NCBI GenBank assembly: GCA_046344715.1
Contig: JBKDKX010000019.1
Location: 113,143 to 177,142 of the forward strand
Reading direction: 5' to 3'
Length of the DNA: 64,000 nucleotides
Origin: CAZAQK01 sp046344715
GTDB lineage: Bacteria > Pseudomonadota > Alphaproteobacteria > Rickettsiales > SXRF01
This document shows, piece by piece, positions 1 through 9,461 of this stretch. The position numbers were made by a program, and so were the translations under genes. Numbering within the stretch: the stretch's first letter is position 1; each line of letters starts with the position of its first letter. The notes under the pieces were generated by a model. That model was not told the DNA's origin and made no database searches. It saw nothing but the letters and a program-made list of their open reading frames with translations.

Positions 1-2584
1 CAGATGTATAATTCAGGCTTTTTTCGTTGCTCTGCGTGAGGCTTGCGGCACTGCCAGCGGCTTTCAGATCTGCCATGATGGATTCCACCTGCTTCCAAGA
101 TATACCCCCATCCAGTATATGTACCTGCACAGATTCCACAGGGAATTTGATGGAAACAGAAGCTTCTGATTTTGCCTTGCGGATGACATTGAGTATATCC
201 ACGCATGCCATGCCGGATTTTTCTGCGGTGGCATCATACGGGTAATTCGCAGCCAGTGGCCAGTTTCCGCGAGCGTGTACAGAGCCCGTAGCCGTAAACT
301 TATCATCAAAAATATGGCTGAAGAGTTCTTCCGTGATGTGTGGCACGAACGGCGCAAACAAGCGCAGCAGCCCATCAAGGCAGTGATAGATGGTGTAGAG
401 CGCTGATTGCTGGCCGGATTGCTGCGTTTCGCCGTATGCACGGGCTTTGGCGAGTTCCAAATAATTATCGCAGAAATCGTTCCAGAAGAAATCTTCGATG
501 GCCACGCGCGCATCGCAATATTCGAATTTCTCAAATTCCGCTGTAGCCTTAGCAATCGCCACATGCAGGCGGGAGAGAATCCAGAGGTCGAGCGCTTCGG
601 TGATGATGCCGTTTTTTACATCCGCTGCCGCATTAGTAGGTTTACCCTCCAGCTTGGAAAGGTTCAGTGCGGCGAAGTTGCTGGCGTTCCACAACTTGCC
701 CACCAGCTTCTTGCCGATCTTGAGCAGGTCTTCTGAAAACGCTGTATCCGCGCCGAGGCGGGAGGTGGACGCCCAGTAACGTACGCTGTCGGTACCTTTA
801 TCCTGAATCAGCTCCACGGGCGTTACTACGTTGCCTTTGGATTTGCTCATCTTGGTTTTATCGGCAGCGAGGCACCAGCCCGATATCATCAGGTTTTTCC
901 AAGGAATGGAATTTTCATGCAGATGCGCTTTTACGATGGTGTAAAACGCCCAGGTGCGGATGATCTCATGCGCCTGCGGGCGGATGTCCGCGGGGAAGAG
1001 TTTGGCGTGGCGGTTGGCATCCAGCGTGAAATCCTTATTGATGCCCTTGGAGCTGAGCTGCGGGCTGATGGACGACGTCGCCCATGTGTCCATCACATCC
1101 ATATCTGGCGTCACTTCATCCTTTGTATAGCCCTTAGGGGTATCCACCATTGGGTCAACGGGGAGCTGGCCAAAATCTGCAAACAGGATTTTGCCTTCTT
1201 CACCTGCGCGTTTGGAATACCACACCGGAAACGGCACGCCGAAGAAACGCTGGCGCGAAATGCACCAGTCTTCCTTCAAACCCTCAATCCACTGGTTGAG
1301 GCGGATGCGCATATATTCCGGGTTCCAGTTGCAAGCAGCACCTTTAGCAAGGAGTGCTTCCTTTTTATCCATGATACGTACGAACCACTGATGCGTGGGG
1401 ATGATCTCAATAGGTGTGCCGGAACGCTCGGCGCATTTTACGGTATGTACCATTGGTGTTTGTTTAAGCAGCTTGCCTGCTTCTTGCAGTAACTCGATGG
1501 TTTTGGTGTTGGCCTGTTTGGGTTTGAGGCCGTTACCCTTTTCATCACAAAGCACACTAAATGTATGTTGTGCCTTTTCAATATTAATACAATTGTCTTG
1601 CGTTAAATCCGCCTTTTCTGTTTTTCCATTTGCTCCAGCAAGAAAGGCAACTCCGCCTGCTGCAAGCAAACCTGTGATGACGGTGATTCTACCATCAAGA
1701 CCTAATATACAGCGTCTTGGAAGTTCGTGTTTACGTACCCACTCCTTATCCGTATCGTCACCAAAGGTGCAGCACATTACAATGCCAGTACCTTTTTCAC
1801 GCTCCACGGCTTCATCGGCGATCATCGGCACTTTCACGCCGAAGAGTGGGGTGATGGCGTGTTTGCCTTTATATTTTGAAGCGTTCGGGTCTTCGGGATG
1901 ATACATCACCGCCACGCACGCACCGAGCAACTCAGGGCGCGTCGTCATAATCACAAGCGGTGAGCCATCTTCCAGCGTGAACTCGATTTCGTTCATCACA
2001 CCGGGCATTTCCTTGTTTTCCACTTCCGCCTGCGCGATGGCGGTCTGGTCTACCCAGTCCCAATAGGTTGGGCGGAAATCGCGGTACGCTTCGCCTTTTT
2101 TCAAAAGGTCAAGGAAAGAAGCCTGCGAGAGTTTCTGCACATCATCGTTGATGGTCTGGTATTCCTGCCGCCAGTCAACGGAAAGGGCGGTGCTTTTGAA
2201 CAGGCGGCGGAATTCATTTTCCGCATCCACCACAACTTCGCGGCAAATGGCCACGAAATCGGCACGCGGCATGGAATTGCCACGAACCTTTTTTTCTTTT
2301 TCCACCAGGCGTTCAGTGGGCAGGCCGTTATCATCAAACCCCATAGGGTAAAACACGTCCTTGCCCGCCATGCGCTGAAAGCGTGCCACGAAATCCGCCT
2401 GTGTGTAGCTGAAGATATGCCCCATATGCAGCACGCCGGAAACCGTTGGCGGCGGCGTATCAATCACAAAAGTCTGTTCGCGCGGGAGGTCATTTTTCCA
2501 GTGATAGACATCGGATGTATCCCATGTCTGCTGCCAGCGGGTTTCTGCTTCTTTGTGGTCGTATTGTTTGGGTAGTGGTTTCAT
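1..2584 (-). CDS. valS: Valine--tRNA ligase, C-terminal end missing
   Basis: Class I aminoacyl-tRNA synthetase that charges tRNA-Val in the cytoplasm. About 861 codons are visible and the frame runs off the window start. The start at 2584 (MKPLPKQYDHKEAETRWQQ) lies 7 bases after the upstream gene. Near residue 45 the PPPTVSGVLHMGH segment gives the HIGH-type ATP motif (HMGH), and KMSKSKGN is the KMSKS loop. Editing-domain landmarks such as MTTRPELLG and the VKCAERSG segment are present. Between the GDDTDKEW and GLKPKQA segments (about plus-strand 1560-1720) there are roughly 40 more residues than I expect, including a hydrophobic Ala/Gly-rich run. I checked this stretch codon by codon and it stays in frame. 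Confidence 0.96.
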   Translation of the reverse strand, partial: MKPLPKQYDHKEAETRWQQTWDTSDVYHWKNDLPREQTFVIDTPPPTVSGVLHMGHIFSYTQADFVARFQRMAGKDVFYPMGFDDNGLPTERLVEKEKKVRGNSMPRADFVAICREVVVDAENEFRRLFKSTALSVDWRQEYQTINDDVQKLSQASFLDLLKKGEAYRDFRPTYWDWVDQTAIAQAEVENKEMPGVMNEIEFTLEDGSPLVIMTTRPELLGACVAVMYHPEDPNASKYKGKHAITPLFGVKVPMIADEAVEREKGTGIVMCCTFGDDTDKEWVRKHELPRRCILGLDGRITVITGLLAAGGVAFLAGANGKTEKADLTQDNCINIEKAQHTFSVLCDEKGNGLKPKQANTKTIELLQEAGKLLKQTPMVHTVKCAERSGTPIEIIPTHQWFVRIMDKKEALLAKGAACNWNPEYMRIRLNQWIEGLKEDWCISRQRFFGVPFPVWYSKRAGEEGKILFADFGQLPVDPMVDTPKGYTKDEVTPDMDVMDTWATSSISPQLSSKGINKDFTLDANRHAKLFPADIRPQAHEIIRTWAFYTIVKAHLHENSIPWKNLMISGWCLAADKTKMSKSKGNVVTPVELIQDKGTDSVRYWASTSRLGADTAFSEDLLKIGKKLVGKLWNASNFAALNLSKLEGKPTNAAADVKNGIITEALDLWILSRLHVAIAKATAEFEKFEYCDARVAIEDFFWNDFCDNYLELAKARAYGETQQSGQQSALYTIYHCLDGLLRLFAPFVPHITEELFSHIFDDKFTATGSVHARGNWPLAANYPYDATAEKSGMACVDILNVIRKAKSEASVSIKFPVESVQVHILDGGISWKQVESIMADLKAAGSAASLTQSNEKSLNYTS

Positions 2585-2590
2585 AGTGCC

Positions 2591-3550
2591 TTATTTTTTG
2601 AAATATTTTTGTTTAATTTTCCAGCCACCGGTGCTGATGGCAAAGAACAGACCGCCGATGACAATGAGGGTGATAGGCCAGCCCACAGACTGCACAAAGT
2701 GCTGCGCGGTGAAATAGCCAATGTAGGAAAGCATGGCAAGTATGCCAACCACGAGCAGTGCCGTGCTCTGCACCAATACGCTGAGATACACCATAAATCC
2801 CGTAGCCGCGAGGTAGAGAATCTCCAGTGGTGTGCGCTCAACCCAATCAAAAAGGTTGAACAGGAAGAGTGCAGAGCCGATGAAATACCATAGCCCCGCC
2901 GTTCGGTGAAATGGCGTTTTGCTGATGCTATAAGCGATGCACAGCAGGCTGATACCAAGGGCAAGGCCAGTGTAAACATGCGGAATATCCACCAGATCCA
3001 TTAAGGTGCCGGTAAATATCATGCCGTAAGCGATGGTGAAAAACAGCAAAATCCAGTGCTTCAGCGCGCGGAAGGTGAAGAATTGCTGTATGCCGATGAC
3101 GCCGAATACGAAGAGTACTGCGTAGCGTTCATCACTGCCGGAGTTGAACCATTCATAGATGGCAACAAATAATCCAGTAGGTTGCAAGAGTGCTGCAATG
3201 AGCAGGAGAGGGGCAACCATGCGTGCGTGCGAAGATTTGTCCTTTGCCGCAATCACCGCCAGTATGTAGCAGGCAAAGCCGCTGGCGAAGGTAACTAGCA
3301 CGCGGGTGAAGCTATTCATGCTCGGCCAGAACATGGCGATGTAGGTGCCAATGCCCGCCAGCACAAAGATGCCACCGAGATAACCAAACACACGAGTGAC
3401 TACGCTTCCGGTGCTTTTGATGCTTTTATCAGCAGCAGGGATAAGGCCTGCGGAAATTTCCTCAGCACAAATCTCAAACGCCTTGGCAAGGCGGATGATC
3501 TCGCTGATGGCTTCCTGCTTGTTGGCCGGTTGTGTCATGTTGCTATTCAT
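2591..3550 (-). CDS. Polytopic membrane protein, DUF2157-like
   Basis: A 319-residue integral membrane protein of unknown function. The first 55 residues or so are soluble and charged; the rest forms about eight to ten hydrophobic segments, starting with the one around YLGGIFVLAGIGTYIAMF. The layout (short soluble head followed by paired helices) resembles DUF2157-type proteins, but this is recognition by eye. The start overlaps the end of the previous gene by 8 bases and valS follows 7 bases after the stop, so it is almost certainly cotranscribed with both. A second Met (MTQPANKQ) four codons downstream is an equally possible start. Confidence 0.75.
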   Translation of the reverse strand: MNSNMTQPANKQEAISEIIRLAKAFEICAEEISAGLIPAADKSIKSTGSVVTRVFGYLGGIFVLAGIGTYIAMFWPSMNSFTRVLVTFASGFACYILAVIAAKDKSSHARMVAPLLLIAALLQPTGLFVAIYEWFNSGSDERYAVLFVFGVIGIQQFFTFRALKHWILLFFTIAYGMIFTGTLMDLVDIPHVYTGLALGISLLCIAYSISKTPFHRTAGLWYFIGSALFLFNLFDWVERTPLEILYLAATGFMVYLSVLVQSTALLVVGILAMLSYIGYFTAQHFVQSVGWPITLIVIGGLFFAISTGGWKIKQKYFKK

Positions 3551-4118
3551 TTACCCAGCCAAGGAATTGGGCGTTGTAGCCATAATAATCATTGGTAGCA
3601 GGATTGAGTGGTATACTGCGGCCATCTTTGGAAATAATAGGCCCATTGCTGCGGTATGAACCCATAAAAAACAGGCTGCCAATATCACCGCCACGGTTTG
3701 AGCGGTATGCTTCAAACGTATAGCCGTCCGGCGCGGTTAGGTTGGTATCAAGTTTGAGATTACTTACTTCAGGAATCTGGAAATCCTGCCAGTTTGCGGT
3801 GCCTGCATCTGGCGGTGTAACGTTTATCTGTTTTACCGTGCCGGTTTTAGCGGAATATAAATATAGGTTTTGGGTATTGCTGCTATATTGGTCTGCGCGC
3901 TTCTTGTATTGCGCTTTCAGTTTTCCATTTGCAACGCTGAGCGTTACATCGGCCATCGGCTTGCTGGAGTAGCTCTGAGAATAAAACAACACATCATGTT
4001 TAGGCGCTTCCACAAACATCGCCGGAATGGCACTTGCAAGAGAAAATAGCACTATCAGTACCAGTGGTAACCCAATACCTGCGGCCAGTGTCGGGTTTTG
4101 TTTTATCCATGCAAGCAT
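3543..4118 (-). CDS. Membrane-anchored protein of unknown function
   Basis: A 191-residue protein with a single N-terminal hydrophobic helix (residues about 12-35, LAAGIGLPLVLIVLFSLASAIPAMF) and a periplasmic-looking remainder rich in Ser, Tyr and Asn. I do not recognise the family. The C-terminal part contains GDIGSLFFMGSYRSNG. The gene sits between asd (6 bases) and the DUF2157-like gene (8-base overlap). The fixed spacing suggests that the two membrane proteins act together, which is inference only. Confidence 0.7.
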   Translation of the reverse strand: MLAWIKQNPTLAAGIGLPLVLIVLFSLASAIPAMFVEAPKHDVLFYSQSYSSKPMADVTLSVANGKLKAQYKKRADQYSSNTQNLYLYSAKTGTVKQINVTPPDAGTANWQDFQIPEVSNLKLDTNLTAPDGYTFEAYRSNRGGDIGSLFFMGSYRSNGPIISKDGRSIPLNPATNDYYGYNAQFLGWVNE

Positions 4119-4124
4119 AAAACC

Positions 4125-5159
4125 TCAGTTCGTTTTTTTAGGAGCTAAACCGTAATTCTGGATAAGTTCTTCAGCAATCTGCACGGCATTAAGCGCCGCA
4201 CCTTTACGCAAATTATCGGAGACAATCCACATGGCAAGGCCGTGCTTCACCGATGTATCAGCACGCAGGCGGGAGATGAACACGCCGTCTTCGCCAGCAC
4301 ATTCGATGGGTGTGCAGTAGCCGCCATTGATGCGTTCGTCATACATCACGATGCCGTCTGACTCTTCGAGGATTTCACGCGCTTCTTCCACTGAAAGTGG
4401 TTTTTCAAACTCAATATTCACCGATTCAGAGTGGCCAACAAACACCGGCACGCGCACGCAGGTGGCGGACACTTCAATGCTTTCATCCATAATTTTCTTG
4501 GTTTCATGGATCATTTTCCATTCTTCTTTGGTGTAGCCATCATCCATGAATACATCGATGTGCGGAATCACATTAAACGCGATGCGCTTGGTGAACTTTG
4601 CCGGATCCATCTGGTTATTCATGTATATCTGCTTGGTCTGGTCGAAAAGCTCATCCATACCCGCTTTGCCCGCGCCAGAAACTGACTGATAGGTAGAAAC
4701 CACCACACGTTTGATTTTTGCAATGTCATGCAGCGGCTTCAACGCCACCACCATCTGCATGGTGGAGCAGTTGGGATTTGCGATGATGTTGCGTTTGCGG
4801 AAATCCTTTAGCGCTTGTGCGTTTACTTCTGGCACCACCAGCGGAATATCTTTTTCCATACGGAAGAGGGAGGTGTTATCAATCACCACGCAACCAGCCG
4901 CAGCAGCCTTCGGCGCGAATTCTTTGGATACGCTGGAACCAGCAGAAGAAAGCGCAATGTCGGTATCAGAAAAGTCGTAATCATCGAGTGCGCGGATTTT
5001 GAGTATATCCGTTTCGCCGAAGCTTACTTCCTTGCCCACAGAGGCTTTGGAGGCAAGCGCCACCACTTCGCGTGCGGGAAAATTGCGCTCGGCAAGGATT
5101 TCAAGGATTTCACGGCCAACATTACCGGTTGCGCCGACGACTGCGACTTTGTAACTCAT
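4125..5159 (-). CDS. asd: Aspartate-semialdehyde dehydrogenase
   Basis: Reduces aspartyl-phosphate to aspartate semialdehyde with NADPH, the branch point to lysine/diaminopimelate, threonine and methionine. The 344 residues match the usual length. The Rossmann motif VAVVGATGNVGRE opens the protein, the catalytic Cys131 lies in NPNCSTMQ, and the substrate-binding segments SVSGAG and the later HxE-type region are present. It lies in the leucine cluster downstream of leuB, with a small unknown gene between. Leu-asd adjacency is known in alphaproteobacteria. Confidence 0.96.
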   Translation of the reverse strand: MSYKVAVVGATGNVGREILEILAERNFPAREVVALASKASVGKEVSFGETDILKIRALDDYDFSDTDIALSSAGSSVSKEFAPKAAAAGCVVIDNTSLFRMEKDIPLVVPEVNAQALKDFRKRNIIANPNCSTMQMVVALKPLHDIAKIKRVVVSTYQSVSGAGKAGMDELFDQTKQIYMNNQMDPAKFTKRIAFNVIPHIDVFMDDGYTKEEWKMIHETKKIMDESIEVSATCVRVPVFVGHSESVNIEFEKPLSVEEAREILEESDGIVMYDERINGGYCTPIECAGEDGVFISRLRADTSVKHGLAMWIVSDNLRKGAALNAVQIAEELIQNYGLAPKKTN

Positions 5160-5259
5160 TATTTTTTCTTTCGTAATTGTATTTTGTAGCCCAATTCAGG
5201 GGCGCATAAAATAGCAGTTTTATGCAATAAATCTAGGGTTTTATTAGTCAAAAAGCAGT

Positions 5260-5676
5260 TCAAAATCCCTGACAGGGAGGGCGGCGATTGGGTGACTGGG
5301 CTGTATCCACCCATTTCTTGGGCGATGTATTTGTGGGGTGCTGAATTTCAGGTATTACTGGTGAGCCTGTAATCTCGGTAAAATGTTCAGGGCTGATATT
5401 CCTTACCTCGATAATGCGTTCGCCGCATTCACCGTGAGGTCTGCGTATAGAAACATCATGTGCAGGCGTCTTGAAGCTATCTACATCGAACGCTTCATAA
5501 GGCTCAGTTTGGGTCACGTTTGCCAGCACATTTGCTTCTCTGATTCGTGTTATAATCCATCCTTCAAGCGCAGAGGCATCAGAAACATCAGGGATATCGC
5601 AAGACTGTATCACCGTGCGTTTGCCGCTTTTGGTGTATCGCCATGATATTTCAGGATGGGGATTTGGTCTGTCCAT
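5260..5676 (-). CDS. Small hypothetical protein between leuB and asd
   Basis: An unrecognised 138-residue soluble protein. I choose ATG 5676 (MDRPNPHPEISWRY) because GAGG lies 9 bases upstream; a TTG at 5691 would overlap the leuB stop. The N-terminal half (SWRYTKSGKRTVIQSCDIPDVSD) looks folded, while the C-terminal 35 residues are Pro/Ser/Asn-rich and probably disordered. There is no signal peptide or membrane segment. Tight coupling to leuB supports its being real, but no function can be assigned. Confidence 0.55.
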   Translation of the reverse strand: MDRPNPHPEISWRYTKSGKRTVIQSCDIPDVSDASALEGWIITRIREANVLANVTQTEPYEAFDVDSFKTPAHDVSIRRPHGECGERIIEVRNISPEHFTEITGSPVIPEIQHPTNTSPKKWVDTAQSPNRRPPCQGF

Positions 5677-5687
5677 GGCCCAAATCC

Positions 5688-6794
5688 TCAAGCGGCCTTT
5701 GCTACTTTATCCGCCAGTTTCTTCACAATAGCATCGCCCATTTCGCTGGTGGAAACTCGCTTCATGCCATCTTGCATAATATCGGCAGTGCGGTAGCCTT
5801 CTGCTAACACGGCTTTTACGGCTGCTTCCAGCCTGTCCGCTTCCGCTTTCATATCAAACGAATAGCGCAGCATCATGGCAAAGGAAAGGATGGTGGCGAT
5901 AGGGTTTGCAATGTTCTTGCCCGCAATATCCGGCGCAGAGCCATGCACAGGCTCATACACCCCAGGGGTACCCGGATTACCCAGCGATGCCGAAGGCAAC
6001 ATACCAAGCGAGCCGGTGAGCATGGAGGCGATGTCTGATAAAATATCACCAAACATGTTGGTGGTGACCATCACGTCGAACTGCTTGGGGTTGCGCACCA
6101 GCTGCATGGCGGCATTATCGACATACATGTGCGTGAGTTCGATATTTAGGTAATCTTCCTGATGGATTTTCTTCACTTCTTCACGCCACATTTCCGTGCA
6201 TTCCAGCACGTTGGCTTTATCTACAGAACATACGCGGCCGTTACGTTTTGCGGCGAGGTCAAACGCCACATGGGCGATGCGGTGCACTTCCGGGCTGGTA
6301 TACACTTCCGTGTTGAAGCCACGGCGCGAGCCATCTGCCAGTGTTTCCACACCGCGTGGCTGCCCAAAATAAATACCCCCCGTGAGTTCCCGCACAATCA
6401 TGATGTCTAATCCGGCAACCACTTCGTGTTTCAGGGTTGAGGCATCGGCCAACTCATCAAAACAAATGGCAGGGCGCAGGTTCGCAAACAGCTCCAGCTC
6501 CTTGCGGAGTCCCAGCAATCCTTTTTCCGGGCGCGAGGCGATAGGGAGTGATTCCCATTTTGGTCCGCCGACTGCGCCAAGCAATATGGCATCGGCTTTT
6601 TTGGCAGCGGCCAGTGTTTCCGCAGGGAAGGGCGTGCCCACTGCGTCATACGCGCTGCCGCCAATATGGGCGGTACTGGTGGTGAATTTTACCGAGCCAT
6701 TGGTGCTAAACCAGTCAATCACTTTGGCTGTTTCTTTTACGACTTCTGGCCCAATGCCATCGCCGGGGAGGAGGAGGATGTGTTTAGTGGTCAT
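5688..6794 (-). CDS. leuB: 3-isopropylmalate dehydrogenase
   Basis: Oxidatively decarboxylates 3-isopropylmalate to 2-oxoisocaproate, the third step of leucine synthesis. The 368 residues are standard. Visible motifs are LLPGDGIGPEVV at the N terminus, LLGAVGGPKW, RELTGGIYFG (catalytic Tyr region) and GDILSDIASMLTGSLGMLPSASLG (metal-binding aspartates). The start overlaps the preceding transporter gene by 11 bases, which suggests translational coupling within the leu operon. Confidence 0.97.
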   Translation of the reverse strand: MTTKHILLLPGDGIGPEVVKETAKVIDWFSTNGSVKFTTSTAHIGGSAYDAVGTPFPAETLAAAKKADAILLGAVGGPKWESLPIASRPEKGLLGLRKELELFANLRPAICFDELADASTLKHEVVAGLDIMIVRELTGGIYFGQPRGVETLADGSRRGFNTEVYTSPEVHRIAHVAFDLAAKRNGRVCSVDKANVLECTEMWREEVKKIHQEDYLNIELTHMYVDNAAMQLVRNPKQFDVMVTTNMFGDILSDIASMLTGSLGMLPSASLGNPGTPGVYEPVHGSAPDIAGKNIANPIATILSFAMMLRYSFDMKAEADRLEAAVKAVLAEGYRTADIMQDGMKRVSTSEMGDAIVKKLADKVAKAA

Positions 6795-7389
6795 GTTTCA
6801 ATTCTTCTTTAGCGTGTTTGATAATTTTTAATGCGGATGTGCCCGCAAGTCCAGCAATTACGAGGGCTGCCAGCAGATCTGGCCATAGGCGGCCGGTGGC
6901 ATAAACCAGTGCTGCCGCTATTAATATCAATATATTACCAATAGCATCATTGCGGCTGCACAGCCAGATGGATTGCATGTTGCTGTCTTTGCCGCGGGTG
7001 CGATAAAGCAAAATGGTGCAGTAAATGTTGACGAATAGCGCCAGCGCCCCCACCCACCCCATGGTGAGGTGATCTGGCAGGCGATTATCAATGATATTAT
7101 GAATAGACTGCATCAGTACAACGCATGCTACCCCAATCATGCAATATGCCTTAAACAGCGCGGCCTTAGCGCGTAAATGCAGCGTTTTTTGCATGACGTA
7201 TAGTGTGATGGCATAGCTGAAAGAATCGCTTAGAAAGTCTATAGAATCGGCAATCAGCGAGCTAGAGTCGGCGTCGATACCCTGAAATAATTCCATGCAG
7301 AACATGCCAAAATTTAATATCAGCACCGTCCAGATGATACGTTTGCTGGCGTCAATATCGTGGTGGGGGTGGTCGTGATGTGCGCCCAT
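6784..7389 (-). CDS. Cation diffusion facilitator-like membrane protein
   Basis: A 201-residue protein with about six membrane helices and His-rich ends (HHDHPHHD at the start, KHDH at the end). It resembles the transmembrane domain of CDF metal/proton antiporters: ADSSSLIADSIDFLSDS occupies the place of the helix 2 motif and SRNDAIGN that of helix 5. The usual HxxxD signatures are altered, with Asp or Ser/Arg at the first position, and there is no cytoplasmic C-terminal domain. The substrate is therefore unknown. The gene is inserted between leuD (5 bases) and leuB (overlap). Confidence 0.75.
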   Translation of the reverse strand: MGAHHDHPHHDIDASKRIIWTVLILNFGMFCMELFQGIDADSSSLIADSIDFLSDSFSYAITLYVMQKTLHLRAKAALFKAYCMIGVACVVLMQSIHNIIDNRLPDHLTMGWVGALALFVNIYCTILLYRTRGKDSNMQSIWLCSRNDAIGNILILIAAALVYATGRLWPDLLAALVIAGLAGTSALKIIKHAKEELKHDH

Positions 7390-7394
7390 TTACT

Positions 7395-7997
7395 TTATGC
7401 AGCCAGCCACGGCGTGGTTTCTTTCTGTTTTTTTTCGTATGCGGCAATCGCATCCATCTTTTCCAGAGTCAGGCCAATATCATCCAGCCCGTTCATCAGG
7501 CAGTGCTTGCGGAAGGGTTCAACAGTGAAGGAAAAACTTTCATTGCCAGCGGTAACTGTTTGTTTTTCAAGGTCAACATTTACCGGCAGGCCATTTTTTG
7601 CATACCCCATGATGGTATCAGTCTGTTCTTTAGGTAATACAACAGGAAGGATGCCATTCTTGAAGCAGTTGTTGAAGAAAATATCGGCAAAAGAAGGCGC
7701 GATAACGCAGCGAATTCCGAAATCTAAAAGTGCCCACGGGGCATGCTCGCGGCTGGAGCCACAACCAAAATTGATACCGGAAACTAATATCTGCGCCTTA
7801 TCGAACGGCGGCTTGTGCAGGATGAAATCTTCTATCTTTTTGCCATCTACCGTATAGCGCATTTCATAAAATAGCCCATCCTTCAAACCGGTGCGTTTGA
7901 TGGTGGTGAGGAATTGTTTAGGGATGATCGCATCCGTGTCGACATTGTCAATCGGCAGCGGTGCGGCGATGGATGTTAGTGTTTTGAATGCGTGCAT
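7395..7997 (-). CDS. leuD: 3-isopropylmalate dehydratase small subunit
   Basis: Pairs with LeuC to isomerise 2-isopropylmalate to 3-isopropylmalate. The 200 residues match LeuD. Motifs are NVDTDAIIPKQFL near the N terminus and GINFGCGSSREHAPWAL in the middle, both typical of the aconitase swivel domain. The start codon overlaps the leuC stop by one base (TAATG), giving coupled, stoichiometric expression. Confidence 0.97.
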   Translation of the reverse strand: MHAFKTLTSIAAPLPIDNVDTDAIIPKQFLTTIKRTGLKDGLFYEMRYTVDGKKIEDFILHKPPFDKAQILVSGINFGCGSSREHAPWALLDFGIRCVIAPSFADIFFNNCFKNGILPVVLPKEQTDTIMGYAKNGLPVNVDLEKQTVTAGNESFSFTVEPFRKHCLMNGLDDIGLTLEKMDAIAAYEKKQKETTPWLAA

Positions 7998-9385
7998 TAT
8001 TTTATCTCCCTTACATCCGCTAAATGCCCAGTAATTGCTGCTGCTGCTGCCATGGCAGGTGACATTAAATGTGTGCGGCCGCCGCGTCCCTGCCGGCCTT
8101 CGAAGTTGCGGTTACTAGTTGAAGCGCAGCGTTCGCCCGGTTCCAGCCTGTCTGCATTCATGGCAAGGCACATGGAACAGCCGGGCTCGCGCCATTCAAA
8201 ACCTGCTTCGATAAAAATTTTATCCAGCCCTTCTTTTTCTGCCTGTTCTTTTACAAGACCGGAACCGGGCACCACCATCGCCAGTTTTACATTGCTTGAA
8301 ATGCGCCGCCCCGATGCCATCATGGCAGCCTCGCGCAGGTCTTCAATGCGGCCGTTGGTGCATGAACCGATGAATACTTTGTCAATAGTAATATCCGTAA
8401 GTTTCTGGCCGGCGGTAAGCCCCATATATTCCAGTGCGCGGGCAATGGCGGGCGTATCAGCCTGTGGTACATGTGCGGTGATAGGAAGCACCTGCTCCGG
8501 GTTAGTACCCCATGTCACCTGTGGTTCTATATCTGCTGCTTGCAGCACCACTTCTGCGTCATATTTTGCGCCTGCATCAGAAGGCAGGGTTTTCCAATAC
8601 GCAACGGCTTTGTCCCAATCCGCGCCTTGCGGTGCCAGTGGGCGTCCTTTGATATAAGCGAAGGTGGTTTCATCTGGCGCAATCAGGCCTGCGCGTGCGC
8701 CGGCTTCGATGCTCATGTTACACACGGTCATCCGGCCTTCCATGGAAAGGTTACGAATAGCTTCGCCCGCATATTCAATGACGTATCCGGTGCCGCCAGC
8801 CGTGCCGATTTTGCCGATAATTGCAAGAACGATGTCCTTAGCAGTTACACCCAAAGGTAATTTACCATCCACGCGGATGAGCATATTTTTCGCATGGCGT
8901 TGGATGAGTGTTTGGGTGGCTAGCACATGCTCTACTTCCGAAGTGCCAATGCCGAATGCCAGCGCGCCGAATGCGCCATGTGTGCTGGTGTGCGAATCAC
9001 CGCACACAATCGTATTTCCAGGTTGGGTGAATCCCTGCTCAGGGCCTACAATATGCACAATGCCCTGACGCTTATCATCCATTGTGTAATAAGGAACGCC
9101 AAATTCCTTGGTGTTGTGCGCCAGCGTATCCAGCTGCGTGCGCGCCGTTTCATCTTTGATGATGCCTTGCTTGCGTTCTGGCGTGGTGGGCACGTTGTGA
9201 TCGGGCACGGCGAGGGTGGCATCTGGCCTGCGAACCTTGCGGCCAGCGGCGCGCAAGCCCTCAAATGCCTGCGGGCTGGTGACCTCATGGATCAAATGTC
9301 TGTCTATGTAAATGAGGCAGGTGCCGTCATCGGCGCGGTGAACAATGTGGTTTTCCCAGATTTTATCGTAAAGCGTTTTTGGCAT
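7997..9385 (-). CDS. leuC: 3-isopropylmalate dehydratase large subunit
   Basis: Aconitase-family [4Fe-4S] enzyme subunit of leucine synthesis, 462 residues. The cluster cysteines lie in FIGSCTNGR and in the later PGCSMCLAMN segment, and VCGDSHTSTHGAFGALAFGIGTSE is the substrate-binding region. It is the first gene of the leucine cluster, divergent from the unknown plus-strand gene at 9462. The 76 bases between must hold its promoter, but I could not define a convincing -35/-10 pair. Confidence 0.97.
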   Translation of the reverse strand: MPKTLYDKIWENHIVHRADDGTCLIYIDRHLIHEVTSPQAFEGLRAAGRKVRRPDATLAVPDHNVPTTPERKQGIIKDETARTQLDTLAHNTKEFGVPYYTMDDKRQGIVHIVGPEQGFTQPGNTIVCGDSHTSTHGAFGALAFGIGTSEVEHVLATQTLIQRHAKNMLIRVDGKLPLGVTAKDIVLAIIGKIGTAGGTGYVIEYAGEAIRNLSMEGRMTVCNMSIEAGARAGLIAPDETTFAYIKGRPLAPQGADWDKAVAYWKTLPSDAGAKYDAEVVLQAADIEPQVTWGTNPEQVLPITAHVPQADTPAIARALEYMGLTAGQKLTDITIDKVFIGSCTNGRIEDLREAAMMASGRRISSNVKLAMVVPGSGLVKEQAEKEGLDKIFIEAGFEWREPGCSMCLAMNADRLEPGERCASTSNRNFEGRQGRGGRTHLMSPAMAAAAAITGHLADVREIK

Positions 9386-9461
9386 ATTGACACATGGTTA
9401 AAGATGGTTAATTGTTTTTCTGCGGAGATGCTATTCTAATGAAAATATACTGGTAAAAGCA

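Noticed and set aside
917..1901. Long plus-strand open frames over valS
   Set aside because: They lie opposite the uninterrupted valS frame with all its motifs and have no ribosome site or recognisable protein features.
1..2584. Possible frameshift in valS
   Set aside because: I translated the extra segment codon by codon; the frame is continuous from 2584 to the window start.
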